A DNA stretch of 64,000 bases from Alteromonas confluentis. Its GTDB lineage: Bacteria > Pseudomonadota > Gammaproteobacteria > Enterobacterales > Alteromonadaceae. The stretch is taken from the NCBI RefSeq assembly GCF_001757105.1, contig NZ_MDHN01000028.1, positions 62,001-126,000 on the forward strand, given 5' to 3'. Below the pieces are notes generated by a model that was given only the letters and a program-made list of their open reading frames with translations, ran no database searches and was not told the origin of the DNA. Shown in pieces: positions 18,657 through 28,382 of the stretch. Numbering within the stretch: position 1 is the first letter of the stretch; every line of letters begins with the position of its first letter. A program made the position numbers and the translations under genes.

Positions 18657-19409
18657 ATGTCTCAACCGTGCTTTCGAATGAAAGGCACCACGCTTACCAG
18701 TATTGTACTGGAAGTTGTCTCCTTTGAACCGGATGAATTTGAATCGCAACTGGCGGAAAAAATTGCCAGTGCGCCGCTCTTTTTCACCCGCTCTTCACTG
18801 ATCCTTCATCTTAATGCGCCGCTGTCTGCTACCGAGTTTGAACTGTTGGTGGCGTTATGTCGTCGCCATGATTTACAACCTATGGCGATAAAGGGTGTTA
18901 CTGAAGGATTAAAATCTACCATCAACGATTTGGGTATGGCTGATATTAGTCAGAGCAAAATCAGCGAAAAGCCACTTGCTGAAAATAAACCTGTTGAAGC
19001 ATCGGTTTCACAAAGTCAGCAAGCACCCGCAGAAGCGCCAGCACAAGTAGAAACCGTTACGCATACAGTAGAAGTGGTGAAACCTGCTAAGATTGTTGCC
19101 AGACCTGTGCGTTCTGGTCAGCAGGTTTATGCGGAAGGCAGTGATCTGGTGATTCTGGGCGCCGTAAGTGAAGGGGCTGAAATTCTCGCTGATGGTAATA
19201 TTCACGTTTACGGAACACTACGTGGACGGGCGCTGGCCGGCGTTAAGGGCAATGAGCAGGCACGAATTTTTTGTCAGAACATGGAAGCTGAATTGGTTTC
19301 TATTGCCGGGCGCTTCGTGATGCAGGAAAACATACAAAATAAGTGTTGGAAAAAACCAGCACAGGCATATTTAGACGCAGATGCACTTCTTATTGAAGCA
19401 TTATCCTAA
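18657..19409 (+). CDS. minC: Septum-site inhibitor MinC
   Basis: MinC blocks FtsZ ring formation away from midcell. The N-terminal FtsZ-inhibiting domain (about residues 1-105) is joined by a long Ala/Pro/Glu-rich linker to the C-terminal beta-helical domain that dimerises and binds MinD (VILGAVSEGAEILADGNIHV, then YGTLRGRALAG). The ATG at 18657 has AGGA eight bases upstream and gives the usual short N-terminus; an ATG nine bases earlier is possible. It is first in a minCDE operon. Confidence 0.95.
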   Translation: MSQPCFRMKGTTLTSIVLEVVSFEPDEFESQLAEKIASAPLFFTRSSLILHLNAPLSATEFELLVALCRRHDLQPMAIKGVTEGLKSTINDLGMADISQSKISEKPLAENKPVEASVSQSQQAPAEAPAQVETVTHTVEVVKPAKIVARPVRSGQQVYAEGSDLVILGAVSEGAEILADGNIHVYGTLRGRALAGVKGNEQARIFCQNMEAELVSIAGRFVMQENIQNKCWKKPAQAYLDADALLIEALS

Positions 19410-19439
19410 CGCGGTGCAAATGCTATTGGGGAATAGTAA

Positions 19440-20249
19440 ATGGCTAAAATAATTGTAGTAACTTCAGGAAAGGGCGGCGTAGGCAAAACCACGTCAAGTG
19501 CTGCCATTGCTACAGGTCTGGCGTTGGCCGGACATAAAACCGTGGTGATTGATTTTGATGTGGGTCTGCGAAACCTGGATCTAATCATGGGCTGCGAACG
19601 TCGTGTGGTTTACGACTTTGTAAACGTGATCAACAAGGAAGCGACGCTGAATCAGGCGCTGATTAAAGATAAGCGCACCAACAATCTGTATATCCTGCCG
19701 GCTTCTCAAACCCGGGATAAAGACGCACTGACCATGGAAGGCGTTCAGAAAGTACTTGATGATCTGTCGAAAGACTACGACTTCATCATTTGCGATTCTC
19801 CTGCCGGTATAGAGCAGGGCGCACAGATGGCGCTGTACTTCGCCGATGAAGCCATTGTGGTTACAAACCCGGAAGTGTCTTCCGTGCGTGACTCAGACCG
19901 CATTCTAGGCATTTTGCAAAGCAAATCCATGCGCGCAGAGAAAGGTCAGTCTGTAAAAGAGCATTTGCTATTAACCCGCTACAATCCTGAGCGTGTGGCC
20001 ACCGCAGAAATGCTGAGTGTTGCCGATGTAGAAGAAATTCTTGCTGTGCCACTGCTGGGAGTCATCCCAGAGTCAGAAGCCGTATTAAAAGCATCGAACC
20101 AAGGTGCGCCGGTTATTCTGGATACCGAGTCGAATGCGGGTAAAGCTTATTCCGACGCGGTGAAACGCCTGTTGGGTGAAGAAGTGCCTCATCGCTTCCT
20201 GGATGTTGAGAAAAAGGGTTTCTTCAAGCGACTGCTGGGAGGTAAGTAA
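19440..20249 (+). CDS. minD: Septum-site ATPase MinD
   Basis: This 269-residue ParA/MinD ATPase has the deviant Walker [10 protein letters not shown] (residues 10-18), switch segment [11 protein letters not shown] and Walker B-like [11 protein letters not shown]. The C-terminal amphipathic membrane-targeting helix GFFKRLLGG is present. ATP-bound MinD on the membrane recruits MinC and is released by MinE. Its stop codon overlaps the start of minE by one base (TAATG). Confidence 0.97.
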   Translation: MAKIIVVTSGKGGVGKTTSSAAIATGLALAGHKTVVIDFDVGLRNLDLIMGCERRVVYDFVNVINKEATLNQALIKDKRTNNLYILPASQTRDKDALTMEGVQKVLDDLSKDYDFIICDSPAGIEQGAQMALYFADEAIVVTNPEVSSVRDSDRILGILQSKSMRAEKGQSVKEHLLLTRYNPERVATAEMLSVADVEEILAVPLLGVIPESEAVLKASNQGAPVILDTESNAGKAYSDAVKRLLGEEVPHRFLDVEKKGFFKRLLGGK

Positions 20250-20503
20250 TGGGCATTTTCGATTATCTGCTGAAAAAAGGGAAACCAAATACTGCGGCTG
20301 TCGCCAAGGAGCGCCTGCAGATCATCGTTGCCCATGAGCGTCGTAAACGTTCGCAACCGGATTATCTGCCGATGATGCAACAAGAAATCCTCGAAGTGAT
20401 CCGCAAATACGTGCATATTGCCGATGACGACGTGTCAGTGCAGCTAGAAAACAGTGAAGACTGCAGCGTACTGGAACTGAATATCACGTTACCGGAAAAA
20501 TAA
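20249..20503 (+). CDS. minE: Cell-division topological specificity factor MinE
   Basis: This 84-residue MinE has the N-terminal amphipathic membrane helix ([10 protein letters not shown]), the MinD-activating segment around [14 protein letters not shown], and the C-terminal topological-specificity fold with LNITLPEK. Length is typical. Translational coupling to minD is indicated by the one-base overlap. An intrinsic terminator follows and lies inside the end of the convergent acpH gene. Confidence 0.95.
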   Translation: MGIFDYLLKKGKPNTAAVAKERLQIIVAHERRKRSQPDYLPMMQQEILEVIRKYVHIADDDVSVQLENSEDCSVLELNITLPEK

Positions 20504-20532
20504 GAGCGCTGTGTCTTACAGGCACGGACGCA

Positions 20533-21126
20533 TTACGCAGAAGGGGCCTCGAGCCCCTTTTCTTTTATGTGCGCTTCAAGCTCACTGAAAAACGCAGGAA
20601 ATTCCTTATTTATTTGCGTATAAGCTGGCAGAATTTCTTCAATGCTGCCTTCAAACCGATGACGAAACCGAATGCGTGATGCGGTTCTGTCTAGCGCCAT
20701 TGCCACACCTTCCACATTCTCATAGACATCTAACCAGCGGTTCTCAAGCATGCTTCCCACTACCTGATGCATGCATGGCGGCATGTCATTGTGGCGTTTT
20801 GCCAGTAGTGCATAGCGGTTATCGCAGAATGTCTGAAAAGGCTGGTGGCTGAATTGTTGCCAATGTTGAATGAGAAAGTGGTCGAAGAGCACATCTAACG
20901 TGATGCCGGCAAAGCGACGTCGCTGAGGGCTGAATGTTTGTCTGAGCCCTGTTACCCAAGGATGAGAATCGGTAAATTTATCAACCAGCTTATGATTCTC
21001 AAGGCCATTTTTAACCGCTTGAGGAAGCTGAGTGACATCAATACCTTTCTGGAAATCGCCTAATAGATTGCCGTAGCAGGAATCTGCGGTTGGCTGAGCC
21101 AGAAAGAGGTGGGCGAGATAATTCAT
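20533..21126 (-). CDS. acpH: Acyl carrier protein phosphodiesterase AcpH
   Basis: AcpH removes the phosphopantetheine arm from acyl carrier protein. The 197-residue protein starts MNYLAHLFLAQPT and shows the conserved GNLLGDFQKG and HKLVDKFTDSHP segments of the HD-like family, plus DVLFDHFLIQHW with the metal-binding Asp/His. It is convergent with minE, its last ten codons containing the minCDE terminator, and is preceded by a bidirectional terminator 15 bases upstream. Confidence 0.93.
   Translation of the reverse strand: MNYLAHLFLAQPTADSCYGNLLGDFQKGIDVTQLPQAVKNGLENHKLVDKFTDSHPWVTGLRQTFSPQRRRFAGITLDVLFDHFLIQHWQQFSHQPFQTFCDNRYALLAKRHNDMPPCMHQVVGSMLENRWLDVYENVEGVAMALDRTASRIRFRHRFEGSIEEILPAYTQINKEFPAFFSELEAHIKEKGLEAPSA
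20541..20566 (+). terminator. Terminator of minCDE, inside the 3' end of acpH
   Basis: AAGGGGC and GCCCCTT form a GC-rich stem followed on the plus strand by TTCTTTT. It is placed 40 bases after minE and falls within the last codons of the opposite-strand acpH. Confidence 0.7.
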
Positions 21127-21140
21127 GGTGTGAGTGTAAC

Positions 21141-21171
21141 AAAAATGCCAGCATCAGGTGCTGGCATTTTT
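21141..21171. terminator. Bidirectional terminator between S10 peptidase and acpH
   Basis: ATGCCAGCA and TGCTGGCAT form a perfect nine-pair stem flanked by A5 and T5. On the minus strand it ends the peptidase transcript before acpH begins. Confidence 0.75.
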
Positions 21172-21258
21172 ACGTCTTACGGTTTGGTTTTCGCTAGCCA
21201 AGCTTGCGCTAACCAGGCTTTTGCTCATTACTGCGGTAATCGGAAGCTCTGCTCAGTA

Positions 21259-22803
21259 CTATCGGTCGTATTTGGCCGCTTCGTCTTTCGCTGGCAGACT
21301 CTCGCTGATAAAGGTACGGATGTCTTCGTTTGCGGCTTTTAAGTCTTCATAGCGCAAATACATCATATGACCACTGCGATAACCTTTGAAGCGCAGGCGG
21401 TCTTTCATTTTGCCGCTGGGGTCGAGTTGGGTCATGGTGTACTTGGCATCAAAATAGTTGGTAGCACCATCGTAATAACCAGACTGCACCATCACATTCA
21501 GGTAAGGGTTGGTAGCCATCGCCTGACGCAAATTGTCGCCGGTGTGATCGTTGTCGCGATCCCATGGATACACCATACCGAACATGTTGTACTTGGTGTC
21601 GGTTTCAAATTTCAGGTCGTTACGCAGATAATCGTTGATTGCTGGCGTGAACGAATGCAGCCAGGATGTTAGCTCTGCATTGTAATCGGGGCGATCACCG
21701 GTTTCCTGCTTATCGATACCTAAGTAACGGCTATCCAGACGACCAATGGTTTTGCCTTCATCACGCAGCAGCGCTTTCCAGAAAAACCAGGTGCTAACGT
21801 CCAGGTTACTCTGCTCAACTTCTTTAGCCGTTAAACCTGAGTAGGCCGCAAACTGGTTGATCACAGACTGCTTTTCTTCATCACTGATCCAAGCACCTTT
21901 AGCAAGAGCCGGTAACAGCTTATTGAGGGTGAATTGTTCAACCTGAGGTAGAAAAGCTTCCAGGTCCATGTTCTGATACTGGGCTGCCAGCTTGTTGTGA
22001 TACCAGGCGGCAGCTGCGAAGTAGGGCAGGCGGTTGGCTGCTTCTACCGGGCCTTCACGCTTAATGCCAAGCTCAGTAGGCGACACCAGAATAACGCCGT
22101 TTAAATACATCCATTGACGTTCTTGTAATGCCAGCGCCAAGCCAGAAACCCGGGTTGTACCGTAGCTTTCGCCAATCAGGTATTTCGGTGAACGCCAGCG
22201 ATTGTTGCGGGTGACGAACGTGTTAATCCATTCCGCCAGGTATTGCACGTCAACATTCACACCAAAAAACATTTTTGCGATTTTATCTTTCGACGGCATT
22301 TTTCCGTCTTTATCAGGAAGGGCGCGGCTGTAGCCGGTATTCACCGGGTTAACGTAAACAATGTCGGCAACATCTAAAATGGAGTACGGGTTAGTTTTGG
22401 TTCCATAAGGTTGCAGCGGATAGCCTTCTTCATCGATGTTCAGCACTTTCGGGCCGGTGTAGGCAATGTGCATCCAAACCGAAGCGGAGCCCGGTCCTCC
22501 GTTAAAGCTAATAACCAGTGGGCGAGATGCGCTGTCTTTTACGCCTTCCCGCTTGTAGTAGGTATATTGCAATGTGGCTGTTGGATTGCCTTCTTCATCC
22601 CACAATGGCTGCATTCCCGCCGTTGCGGTATAACTGATTTTCTCACCTTTGATAGTGGTTTTATGTGTCGTGGTAACCGCGGATTCCACAGGAATACTGC
22701 GTTTTACAACTGGGGTATCGGCGGCGAGAGCCGATGGTATAGCGAGGCTTCCTGCGACGCTCAGTGCCAATGTCAGGGCAGTGAAAGTACGACGAAATGT
22801 CAT
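21259..22803 (-). CDS. Exported S10-family serine carboxypeptidase
   Basis: This 514-residue protein with a clear signal peptide (cleavage after ALA around residue 27) belongs to the S10 alpha/beta-hydrolase peptidases. The oxyanion segment SFNGGPGSASVWMH, the nucleophile elbow GESYGTTR, the Asp-bearing SGYYDGATNYFD and the His in GYRSGHMMY are all in place. It probably removes C-terminal residues from peptides in the periplasm or outside the cell as part of nutrient scavenging. A single-gene unit with a terminator after it. Confidence 0.9.
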   Translation of the reverse strand: MTFRRTFTALTLALSVAGSLAIPSALAADTPVVKRSIPVESAVTTTHKTTIKGEKISYTATAGMQPLWDEEGNPTATLQYTYYKREGVKDSASRPLVISFNGGPGSASVWMHIAYTGPKVLNIDEEGYPLQPYGTKTNPYSILDVADIVYVNPVNTGYSRALPDKDGKMPSKDKIAKMFFGVNVDVQYLAEWINTFVTRNNRWRSPKYLIGESYGTTRVSGLALALQERQWMYLNGVILVSPTELGIKREGPVEAANRLPYFAAAAWYHNKLAAQYQNMDLEAFLPQVEQFTLNKLLPALAKGAWISDEEKQSVINQFAAYSGLTAKEVEQSNLDVSTWFFWKALLRDEGKTIGRLDSRYLGIDKQETGDRPDYNAELTSWLHSFTPAINDYLRNDLKFETDTKYNMFGMVYPWDRDNDHTGDNLRQAMATNPYLNVMVQSGYYDGATNYFDAKYTMTQLDPSGKMKDRLRFKGYRSGHMMYLRYEDLKAANEDIRTFISESLPAKDEAAKYDR

Positions 22804-23134
22804 GTTGTTTCCTCTGTAATTATTGTTGTCGTTTTTGTTATTAGCGTGCGCTACCTGGCCCGCATGATTTATTCATGTGCTACGCAGTGTTATCTGCGCA
22901 TTACTAAATACTAAGTTAACGAAGAGTGGTAATTGAAAGCAAAGGTTTAACGACGTACCGGCTAAAGGCGGCGGTAAAGTAATTCCAGTACACCCAGGGA
23001 GTGGGAATCAAAATACCAGATGAAACGGTGGTCTTATAAGTTTTTCGCTATTTCATCTGTAACTGAACTGTGTAAACTTTGAAGGCGTATCAATAGCTGA
23101 CTGTTTTCTCGTCTTTTACCTCTACAGGAATGCA
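22804..23134. other. Intergenic region with a 9-base inverted repeat
   Basis: The divergent 330-base space between the carboxypeptidase and methyltransferase genes holds no gene I can support. CAGATGAAA (23017-23025) and TTTCATCTG (23051-23059) form a perfect inverted repeat with a 25-base spacer. It could be paired half-sites for a regulator or an RNA stem; its role is unknown. Confidence 0.4.
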
Positions 23135-23866
23135 ATGGAACGCCTCACGCTGTTAGAAAATACCAAACAGGAAACCCGGCTTATTGAGCAACACATCCGC
23201 AATGTTGCAGAACAAGCCAACGGTAAACTTATTATTCTCGAAGCGGGATGCGGACAGAAATGGCCGCTTAAGCTGGAAGGGATAGACCGGTTCATCACCG
23301 GTGTAGACATCGACGAAGCGGCGTTGGCACTACGAAAAGCTAAACACAATGATTTGCATGAAATTGTGATTGGCGATTTGCGCGCGCTGGACTTACCCGC
23401 TGAACACTTCGATGTGATATACACGTCATATGTGCTTGAACATATTGAGAACATCAATAAAGTACTGATGAATTTTACGTTATGGCTGAAACCCGGAGGC
23501 CTGATCGTCATCAAAGTGCCTGATCGTTATACCGTGTATGGTTTCCTGGCGCGCATGACCCCGCATTGGTTACATGTAAGCTATTACCGGTTTATCAAAG
23601 GGAAAACCCAGGCTGGTGAACCTGGTCATGCTCCGTATCCCATTGTGTACGATCCCCAATTATCGCGCGGTGGTATTAAAGCGTTTTGTGATGCAAACGG
23701 CCTGCAGCTAAGTATGGAAATGGGGAAAAATAATTATCTTCGAAAGCGCTCAAAGAAAGACAAAGTTGTCGGCTTCTTCGCCAGAATACTCAGTACGTTA
23801 TCGATGGGGAAATTGGCTTGGCGCTACAACGATGTTATTTTCATTATTCAAAAGCCAGCCAGCTAA
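23135..23866 (+). CDS. Class I SAM-dependent methyltransferase
   Basis: This 243-residue protein has the Rossmann-type SAM-binding motif I (IILEAGCGQKWPLKL), the acidic end of strand 2 (GVDIDEAAL) and motif IV (FDVIYTSYVLEHIENI), as in Methyltransf_11 proteins. The C-terminal third is basic and carries no recognisable domain. The substrate is unknown. It precedes upp by 37 bases on the same strand, so co-transcription is possible but a functional link is not evident. Confidence 0.82.
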   Translation: MERLTLLENTKQETRLIEQHIRNVAEQANGKLIILEAGCGQKWPLKLEGIDRFITGVDIDEAALALRKAKHNDLHEIVIGDLRALDLPAEHFDVIYTSYVLEHIENINKVLMNFTLWLKPGGLIVIKVPDRYTVYGFLARMTPHWLHVSYYRFIKGKTQAGEPGHAPYPIVYDPQLSRGGIKAFCDANGLQLSMEMGKNNYLRKRSKKDKVVGFFARILSTLSMGKLAWRYNDVIFIIQKPAS

Positions 23867-23903
23867 ATAGCAGGCGAATAGGCAAGTTACAGAGGAATTC
23901 ATC

Positions 23904-24533
23904 GTGGCTGTCCATGAAATTAAACATCCGCTTATTCAACACAAAATCGGTCTGATGCGGGAATCTAGCATTTCCAGCAAAGATTTCCGTGAACTGGCAT
24001 CAGAAGTGGGGAACTTGCTTACCTATGAAGCCACCCGGGAACTGCCTACTGAGACGGCTGAAATTAAAGGCTGGAGCGGTGATACGCTGTCAGTGCAGCA
24101 AATAAAAGGCAAGAAAATTACCGTTGTACCTATTTTACGTGCCGGGCTGGGTATGCTGGATGGTGTATTGCAACTTATCCCTAATGCCAAAATCAGTGTA
24201 GTAGGGTTGTATCGCGACGAAGAAACCCTAGAGCCGGTACCCTATTTTGACAAAGTGGTGAAGGATATCGATATCCGTACCGCACTGATTGTCGACCCGA
24301 TGCTGGCCACCGGCGGCACGCTCATTGCGACTATCGATTTGTTAAAACAAAAAGGCTGTGAGCAAATTATGGGGCTATTTCTGGTGGCCGCACCGGAAGG
24401 CATCGAGGCGGTACAAAACGCGCACCCTGATGTGGAAATATTCACGGCTTCCATTGACGAGCGGTTGAACGAACAAGGTTATATTTTGCCGGGGCTAGGC
24501 GATGCCGGCGACAAAATTTTCGGCACGCGCTAA
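23904..24533 (+). CDS. upp: Uracil phosphoribosyltransferase
   Basis: Upp converts uracil and PRPP to UMP in pyrimidine salvage. The 209-residue protein starts with GTG, preceded by AGAGGA, and has the PRPP-binding loop DPMLATGGT and the uracil-binding C-terminus [10 protein letters not shown]. Length matches the family. No uracil permease gene follows, unlike in many enterobacteria. Confidence 0.96.
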   Translation: MAVHEIKHPLIQHKIGLMRESSISSKDFRELASEVGNLLTYEATRELPTETAEIKGWSGDTLSVQQIKGKKITVVPILRAGLGMLDGVLQLIPNAKISVVGLYRDEETLEPVPYFDKVVKDIDIRTALIVDPMLATGGTLIATIDLLKQKGCEQIMGLFLVAAPEGIEAVQNAHPDVEIFTASIDERLNEQGYILPGLGDAGDKIFGTR

Positions 24534-24812
24534 GCCATTCTACTGTAATCTATATAAGATTTGTTTGTAAGCCGGATTCAGGAAACGGGAGCCGGCTTCT
24601 GAAAATTTTAGCCTTCTCTTAAACTTTTCCCAGTTCATAAGTACGAGCAAATACGGTGTGGATGACAAAATAAGATCGTCACGCTCGCAATGTCTGTGCT
24701 AATATTTTAAAAAAATGTTAATCGTTTAAGTTTGCCCATCCGGATCGCTGCTATTGGGAAGCATTCCCTGAAGTAACTCTGTTTGGCTGCCTGTTGTGAG
24801 CGAAGTCGCGGT

Positions 24813-25841
24813 ATGAAAAAAGTAAAACTCACTCTGAAAGATGTGGCCGAAAAACTCGGTGTTTCCACGGCAACCATTTCCAATGCGTTTAATCGGCCAG
24901 ATCAGCTATCCGCTGCCCGGCGTGATGCGATTTTGACTGCGTGTAAGGAAATCGGTTACAGCGGTCCAAACAAAGCGGCACAAATTCTTCGTAAAGGTCA
25001 CTCTAATATTGTCGCAGTGGTGCTGGCAGATAACATCGGTTACATGGTCAGTGACCCGGTGGCAAGCACCTTCATTCGAGGCGTGTCGTCAGTATTACAG
25101 GAAGCGGGTAAACACTTGCTGCTTTATGCTGGCAATGCTACGACTATTCTCGATGTGGCGGATTTTGTCGATGGATTTATTTGTTACGGTGCTCCGCAGA
25201 ATACGAAGTTAGGTGATGAACTCAAACAACAGAGTAAACCTGTTGTTACGGTAGACTTTAACTTAGAAGGTTGCCCTTCGGTAAATATCGATAATGAAGA
25301 AGCTGCCTATCAAATGGCGTTGTCTGCAATAGAAGAGGGTGACAGCGTTGCAATTTTAGGCCTGAAACTTATCGATTCCCCTAGTACATGCCGTATTTAC
25401 GACAGCCCATTACTTGATGCAGAAACCGCCATTTCTCATCGCCGACTCGACGGGTATATGCGGGCAATACAAGATCGCCATGCAACAATCAGTAACGACT
25501 GGATATGGCATCTTCCTGAGAGTGGGGGCAATTTCGCTCGCCAGGCTGCAAAAGAAGCATTAAGTACCACAGACCGACCGCGCACGATTCTTTGCATGAG
25601 TGACATTATCGCTATCGAGCTTTTGCAATGTGCATTGGGCATGGGCATTGATGTGCCAGGTGAACTGAAGATCACTGGTTTTGATGGTATTGATGAAGCG
25701 GCTCGTACCCGTCCACAACTTTCGACCGTGTGCCAGTCGAGTATTGAAAAGGGTCAGGTTGCTGCGCGATTATTGCTAGCCGGAGACGACGCTAAATCCG
25801 AAGTACTGAGCTTTGAGTTACTCAGCGGTGAGACGATTTAA
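24813..25841 (+). CDS. LacI-family transcriptional regulator
   Basis: The N-terminal helix-turn-helix LTLKDVAEKLGVSTATISNA and hinge region are typical of LacI/GalR repressors. A periplasmic-binding-protein-like effector domain fills residues ~60-340. The start at 24813 is preferred because it places the helix-turn-helix at the usual distance from the N-terminus; a start at 24783 would add ten unrelated residues. No sugar catabolism or transport gene is beside it, so the effector and targets are unknown. Confidence 0.88.
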   Translation: MKKVKLTLKDVAEKLGVSTATISNAFNRPDQLSAARRDAILTACKEIGYSGPNKAAQILRKGHSNIVAVVLADNIGYMVSDPVASTFIRGVSSVLQEAGKHLLLYAGNATTILDVADFVDGFICYGAPQNTKLGDELKQQSKPVVTVDFNLEGCPSVNIDNEEAAYQMALSAIEEGDSVAILGLKLIDSPSTCRIYDSPLLDAETAISHRRLDGYMRAIQDRHATISNDWIWHLPESGGNFARQAAKEALSTTDRPRTILCMSDIIAIELLQCALGMGIDVPGELKITGFDGIDEAARTRPQLSTVCQSSIEKGQVAARLLLAGDDAKSEVLSFELLSGETI

Positions 25842-25893
25842 CTCACCTCACCGCGAATTGGGTTTACTCATGCTGGTCTGATAATAGGCCGAA

Positions 25894-26040
25894 TTATTTG
25901 CCAGCTTGTTGAGACAGCGGAGTAGGTTTACAAGCCACACAGACCTGATCACCATAATAATTATTTTGATAATTGCAGGTTACTGCTACGCCATTATCGG
26001 ATTGTTGCTTCTTCACCAATTTTTGAATCATTTTAGCCAT
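25894..26040 (-). CDS. Small Cys/Tyr-containing peptide (48 residues)
   Basis: A 48-codon frame begins at 26040 after a strong AGGAG ribosome-binding site eight bases upstream. It reads MAKMIQKLVKKQQSDNGVAV, then TCNYQNNYYGDQVCVACKP and a Pro/Gln tail ending AGK. A basic amphipathic N-terminal half precedes a region with three cysteines (22, 34, 37) and three tyrosines. There is no signal peptide. I do not recognise a family. It is convergent with the LacI regulator and lies downstream of nothing obvious, with its own promoter space. The ribosome-binding site and patterned cysteines favour a real gene. Confidence 0.6.
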   Translation of the reverse strand: MAKMIQKLVKKQQSDNGVAVTCNYQNNYYGDQVCVACKPTPLSQQAGK

Positions 26041-26154
26041 TTGTCTGCTCCTCGTTAAGTTGAGTACAGATTATTAGATTGTATTGCTGAATTAAAATCT
26101 CATTTATTAATCGATATAATCGATTTTTAAAGATCTTAAAGCACAATCTCAAAT

Positions 26155-27744
26155 TCATTCACTTAGCGACTTAGTAAAGTGCATATCACGCCATTCGTGA
26201 TTGTTGCTTTCACGCTCGCTAAACGGGTGTAGCGTAAACCCCATTACCTGGTGAGCGCCATTCACCTCGTAGCGTATAAACGCATCGCTGCCGGCATTCT
26301 GGTTGTCCCACCGAATCACCCAGATATGCCCTTCAAACGGTTCAAGGGTACCAGCGAGGGTAGGCATCTTTTCAGACTGAATACGCAGACCGTGGCGACT
26401 TTCAGAAATAGTCAGGGTGCCAAACCACGCATCTTCGAACACACCACTATAGGCATCTGCTTCAAGTAGCATATCGCCATTGCCCCGGGGCACGGTGTGA
26501 CGGGCCAGGTATTTCTGCTCCTGCTTGTCCTGATAGGTTTGATAGTTGGCAATCCAATCTTGTTTGTCGCCGGTATTTGGCATATAGGCTTTTAGAATTG
26601 TTTGCATGATACTGCCTCGGGCGCCGTAGTTTGACCCATTGTTCAACAGCACCACCCCTAACTTCAGTTCTGGCACAAAAGCCACGTAAGCCTGATAGCC
26701 AGACAAGGTGCCAGTGTGAGATATCACCTGATGCCCATATACATCAATTAACCGCCAGCCTAAACCATAGACTTTGAAATGGGTGTTGTCCCACGCTTCA
26801 TCGGTTTCGTCGATGGGAAGTAGGGTCTGAGCGGTAAGCATCGTGTTGTAAGCAGCCTCAGACAGTAAAGCATCGCCGGAGGGCAGCTTCCCGCCGTCTA
26901 GCCACATCTGTAACCACTTGAGCATGCTACTGGCATTGCAACTCACACCACCCGCTGCGGCAGACACAATGCCTTGACGGGCAATTTGATTGCGAGGAAT
27001 CTGATAAATGCCCCGTTCATCGTTATGGCCATAGCTAATCGCGCGATTTTCCAGTACGTGCTCTGGTACGTCGCCACCGAAACATTCCATGTCGAGGGGA
27101 GCAAAAATACGTTCCTGCAAACGTGCTTCCCAGCTTGACTCAGTCAGCTTGCCAACTATTTCTCCGGCCGTGATGTACATTACATTGGAATAGGAATAGT
27201 GACGGCGAAAGCTGTAATCCGGCGTGAGGTAACGTAGGTTATGAATGATATCTGCACGACTAAATCCACTAGGCTCAGGCCACAACATGCTGTCACCAGC
27301 TCCCGACACCAGCCCGCTGCGATGGGTAAGCAAATCTGTCACGTCCATTTCCCGGGTTACCCATGGATCTTGCATCTGAAATTCAGGCAGTACATCGGTT
27401 ACTGGCGTATGCCAGTTCAGTTTTTCCTCATCAACTAACTGCGCCACAGTCGCAGCAGTAAACGCTTTGCTGGTGGAGGCAAGGCGAAACCAGGTGTCAG
27501 GTGTTACCGGCAACTGATTTTTTACATCCCGCAAACCATGTCCGGCCAGATACACGGTTTTACCGTCTTGAATAATGCCCACACTCATTCCCGGGGTGTA
27601 GAACTGCTTGAGTGATTTATCGATGGTGGCTGGCAGGTCGCTGAGTTGCGGCGGAAGCTGGTTTACTGGCCGAGTGTCTGCAAGCACAGGCAGCGCAAAC
27701 ATCAGGGCAGCCAGTGAAAAACCGATTGGTAACAGTGTGCGCAT
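26155..27744 (-). CDS. Exported serine hydrolase of the class C beta-lactamase fold
   Basis: This 529-residue protein with a signal peptide (MRTLLPIGFSLAALMFALPV, then LA) has the three active-site motifs of the penicillin-binding/beta-lactamase C family: STSK (S-x2-K), YSN in HYSYSNVMY, and HTG in SHTGTLSGY. A C-terminal beta-domain (about residues 410-520) follows, as in D-aminopeptidase or esterase-type members. These usually act as peptidases or esterases in the periplasm rather than as antibiotic-resistance enzymes; no resistance is implied. Confidence 0.87.
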   Translation of the reverse strand: MRTLLPIGFSLAALMFALPVLADTRPVNQLPPQLSDLPATIDKSLKQFYTPGMSVGIIQDGKTVYLAGHGLRDVKNQLPVTPDTWFRLASTSKAFTAATVAQLVDEEKLNWHTPVTDVLPEFQMQDPWVTREMDVTDLLTHRSGLVSGAGDSMLWPEPSGFSRADIIHNLRYLTPDYSFRRHYSYSNVMYITAGEIVGKLTESSWEARLQERIFAPLDMECFGGDVPEHVLENRAISYGHNDERGIYQIPRNQIARQGIVSAAAGGVSCNASSMLKWLQMWLDGGKLPSGDALLSEAAYNTMLTAQTLLPIDETDEAWDNTHFKVYGLGWRLIDVYGHQVISHTGTLSGYQAYVAFVPELKLGVVLLNNGSNYGARGSIMQTILKAYMPNTGDKQDWIANYQTYQDKQEQKYLARHTVPRGNGDMLLEADAYSGVFEDAWFGTLTISESRHGLRIQSEKMPTLAGTLEPFEGHIWVIRWDNQNAGSDAFIRYEVNGAHQVMGFTLHPFSERESNNHEWRDMHFTKSLSE

Positions 27745-27785
27745 GAAATCTTCCTTAATGTTGGTTGAGGTGATGCAGAAGGCGA

Positions 27786-28376
27786 TTAGTCTCGTGGCTT
27801 ATCCCAAACCAGTTGCTTGAAATGTTTACGGCACATAGATTCGTACCTGTCGTTACCGCCGATTTCTACCTGATTTCCGCCGGTTACGGGTTGTCCTTGT
27901 TCATCCATTCGCACCACAAACGTCGCTTTACGGCCACAGTGGCAAACGGTTTTCAGTTCGGTGAATTTATCTGACCAGGCCAGCAGGTAATGGCTGCCTT
28001 CAAAGGTTTCCCCCAGAAAATCGGTACGCAGGCCGTAAGCAAGCACGGGAATATCCAGTTCATCAACGATTTCAACCAGTTGCTTAACCTGGGTTTTAGT
28101 CAGAAACTGGGCTTCATCAATAAACACACAATCCAGTGGTTGGGTGCGGTGGGCCTTGAACACGGCTTTGAATAAATTGTCTTCTGGTGTGTACAGTGCC
28201 GCATCGGCTTGTAAGCCAATGCGCGATGTGACTTTTCCCACGTCATAGCGATCATCTATTGCTGCAGTGAAGATCATCACGTGCATGCCGCGTTCGCGGT
28301 AGTTATATGCAGATTGAAGCAGTGAAGTAGACTTCCCCGCGTTCATGGCGGAGTAGTAGAAATAAAGCTGGGCCAT
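27786..28376 (-). CDS. tdk: Thymidine kinase
   Basis: This type II thymidine kinase of 196 residues phosphorylates thymidine in salvage. The P-loop SAMNAGKST, the Walker B-like VFIDEAQFL, and the zinc-binding cysteines (VCHCGRKA and SMCRKH) are present. It ends 40 bases upstream of the serine hydrolase start and begins six bases after the GGDEF-EAL gene stop on the same strand, so the two may share a transcript. Confidence 0.95.
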   Translation of the reverse strand: MAQLYFYYSAMNAGKSTSLLQSAYNYRERGMHVMIFTAAIDDRYDVGKVTSRIGLQADAALYTPEDNLFKAVFKAHRTQPLDCVFIDEAQFLTKTQVKQLVEIVDELDIPVLAYGLRTDFLGETFEGSHYLLAWSDKFTELKTVCHCGRKATFVVRMDEQGQPVTGGNQVEIGGNDRYESMCRKHFKQLVWDKPRD

Positions 28377-28382
28377 AATTTA

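Noticed and set aside
24569..24598. AAGCCGG/CCGGCTT repeat after upp
   Set aside because: Seven pairs with a wide loop and no U-tract; could be a weak terminator but not supported.
26155..27744. Antibiotic-resistance beta-lactamase
   Set aside because: The fold and motifs are those of class C-like serine hydrolases with an extra C-terminal domain, which are mostly peptidases or esterases; nothing indicates resistance.
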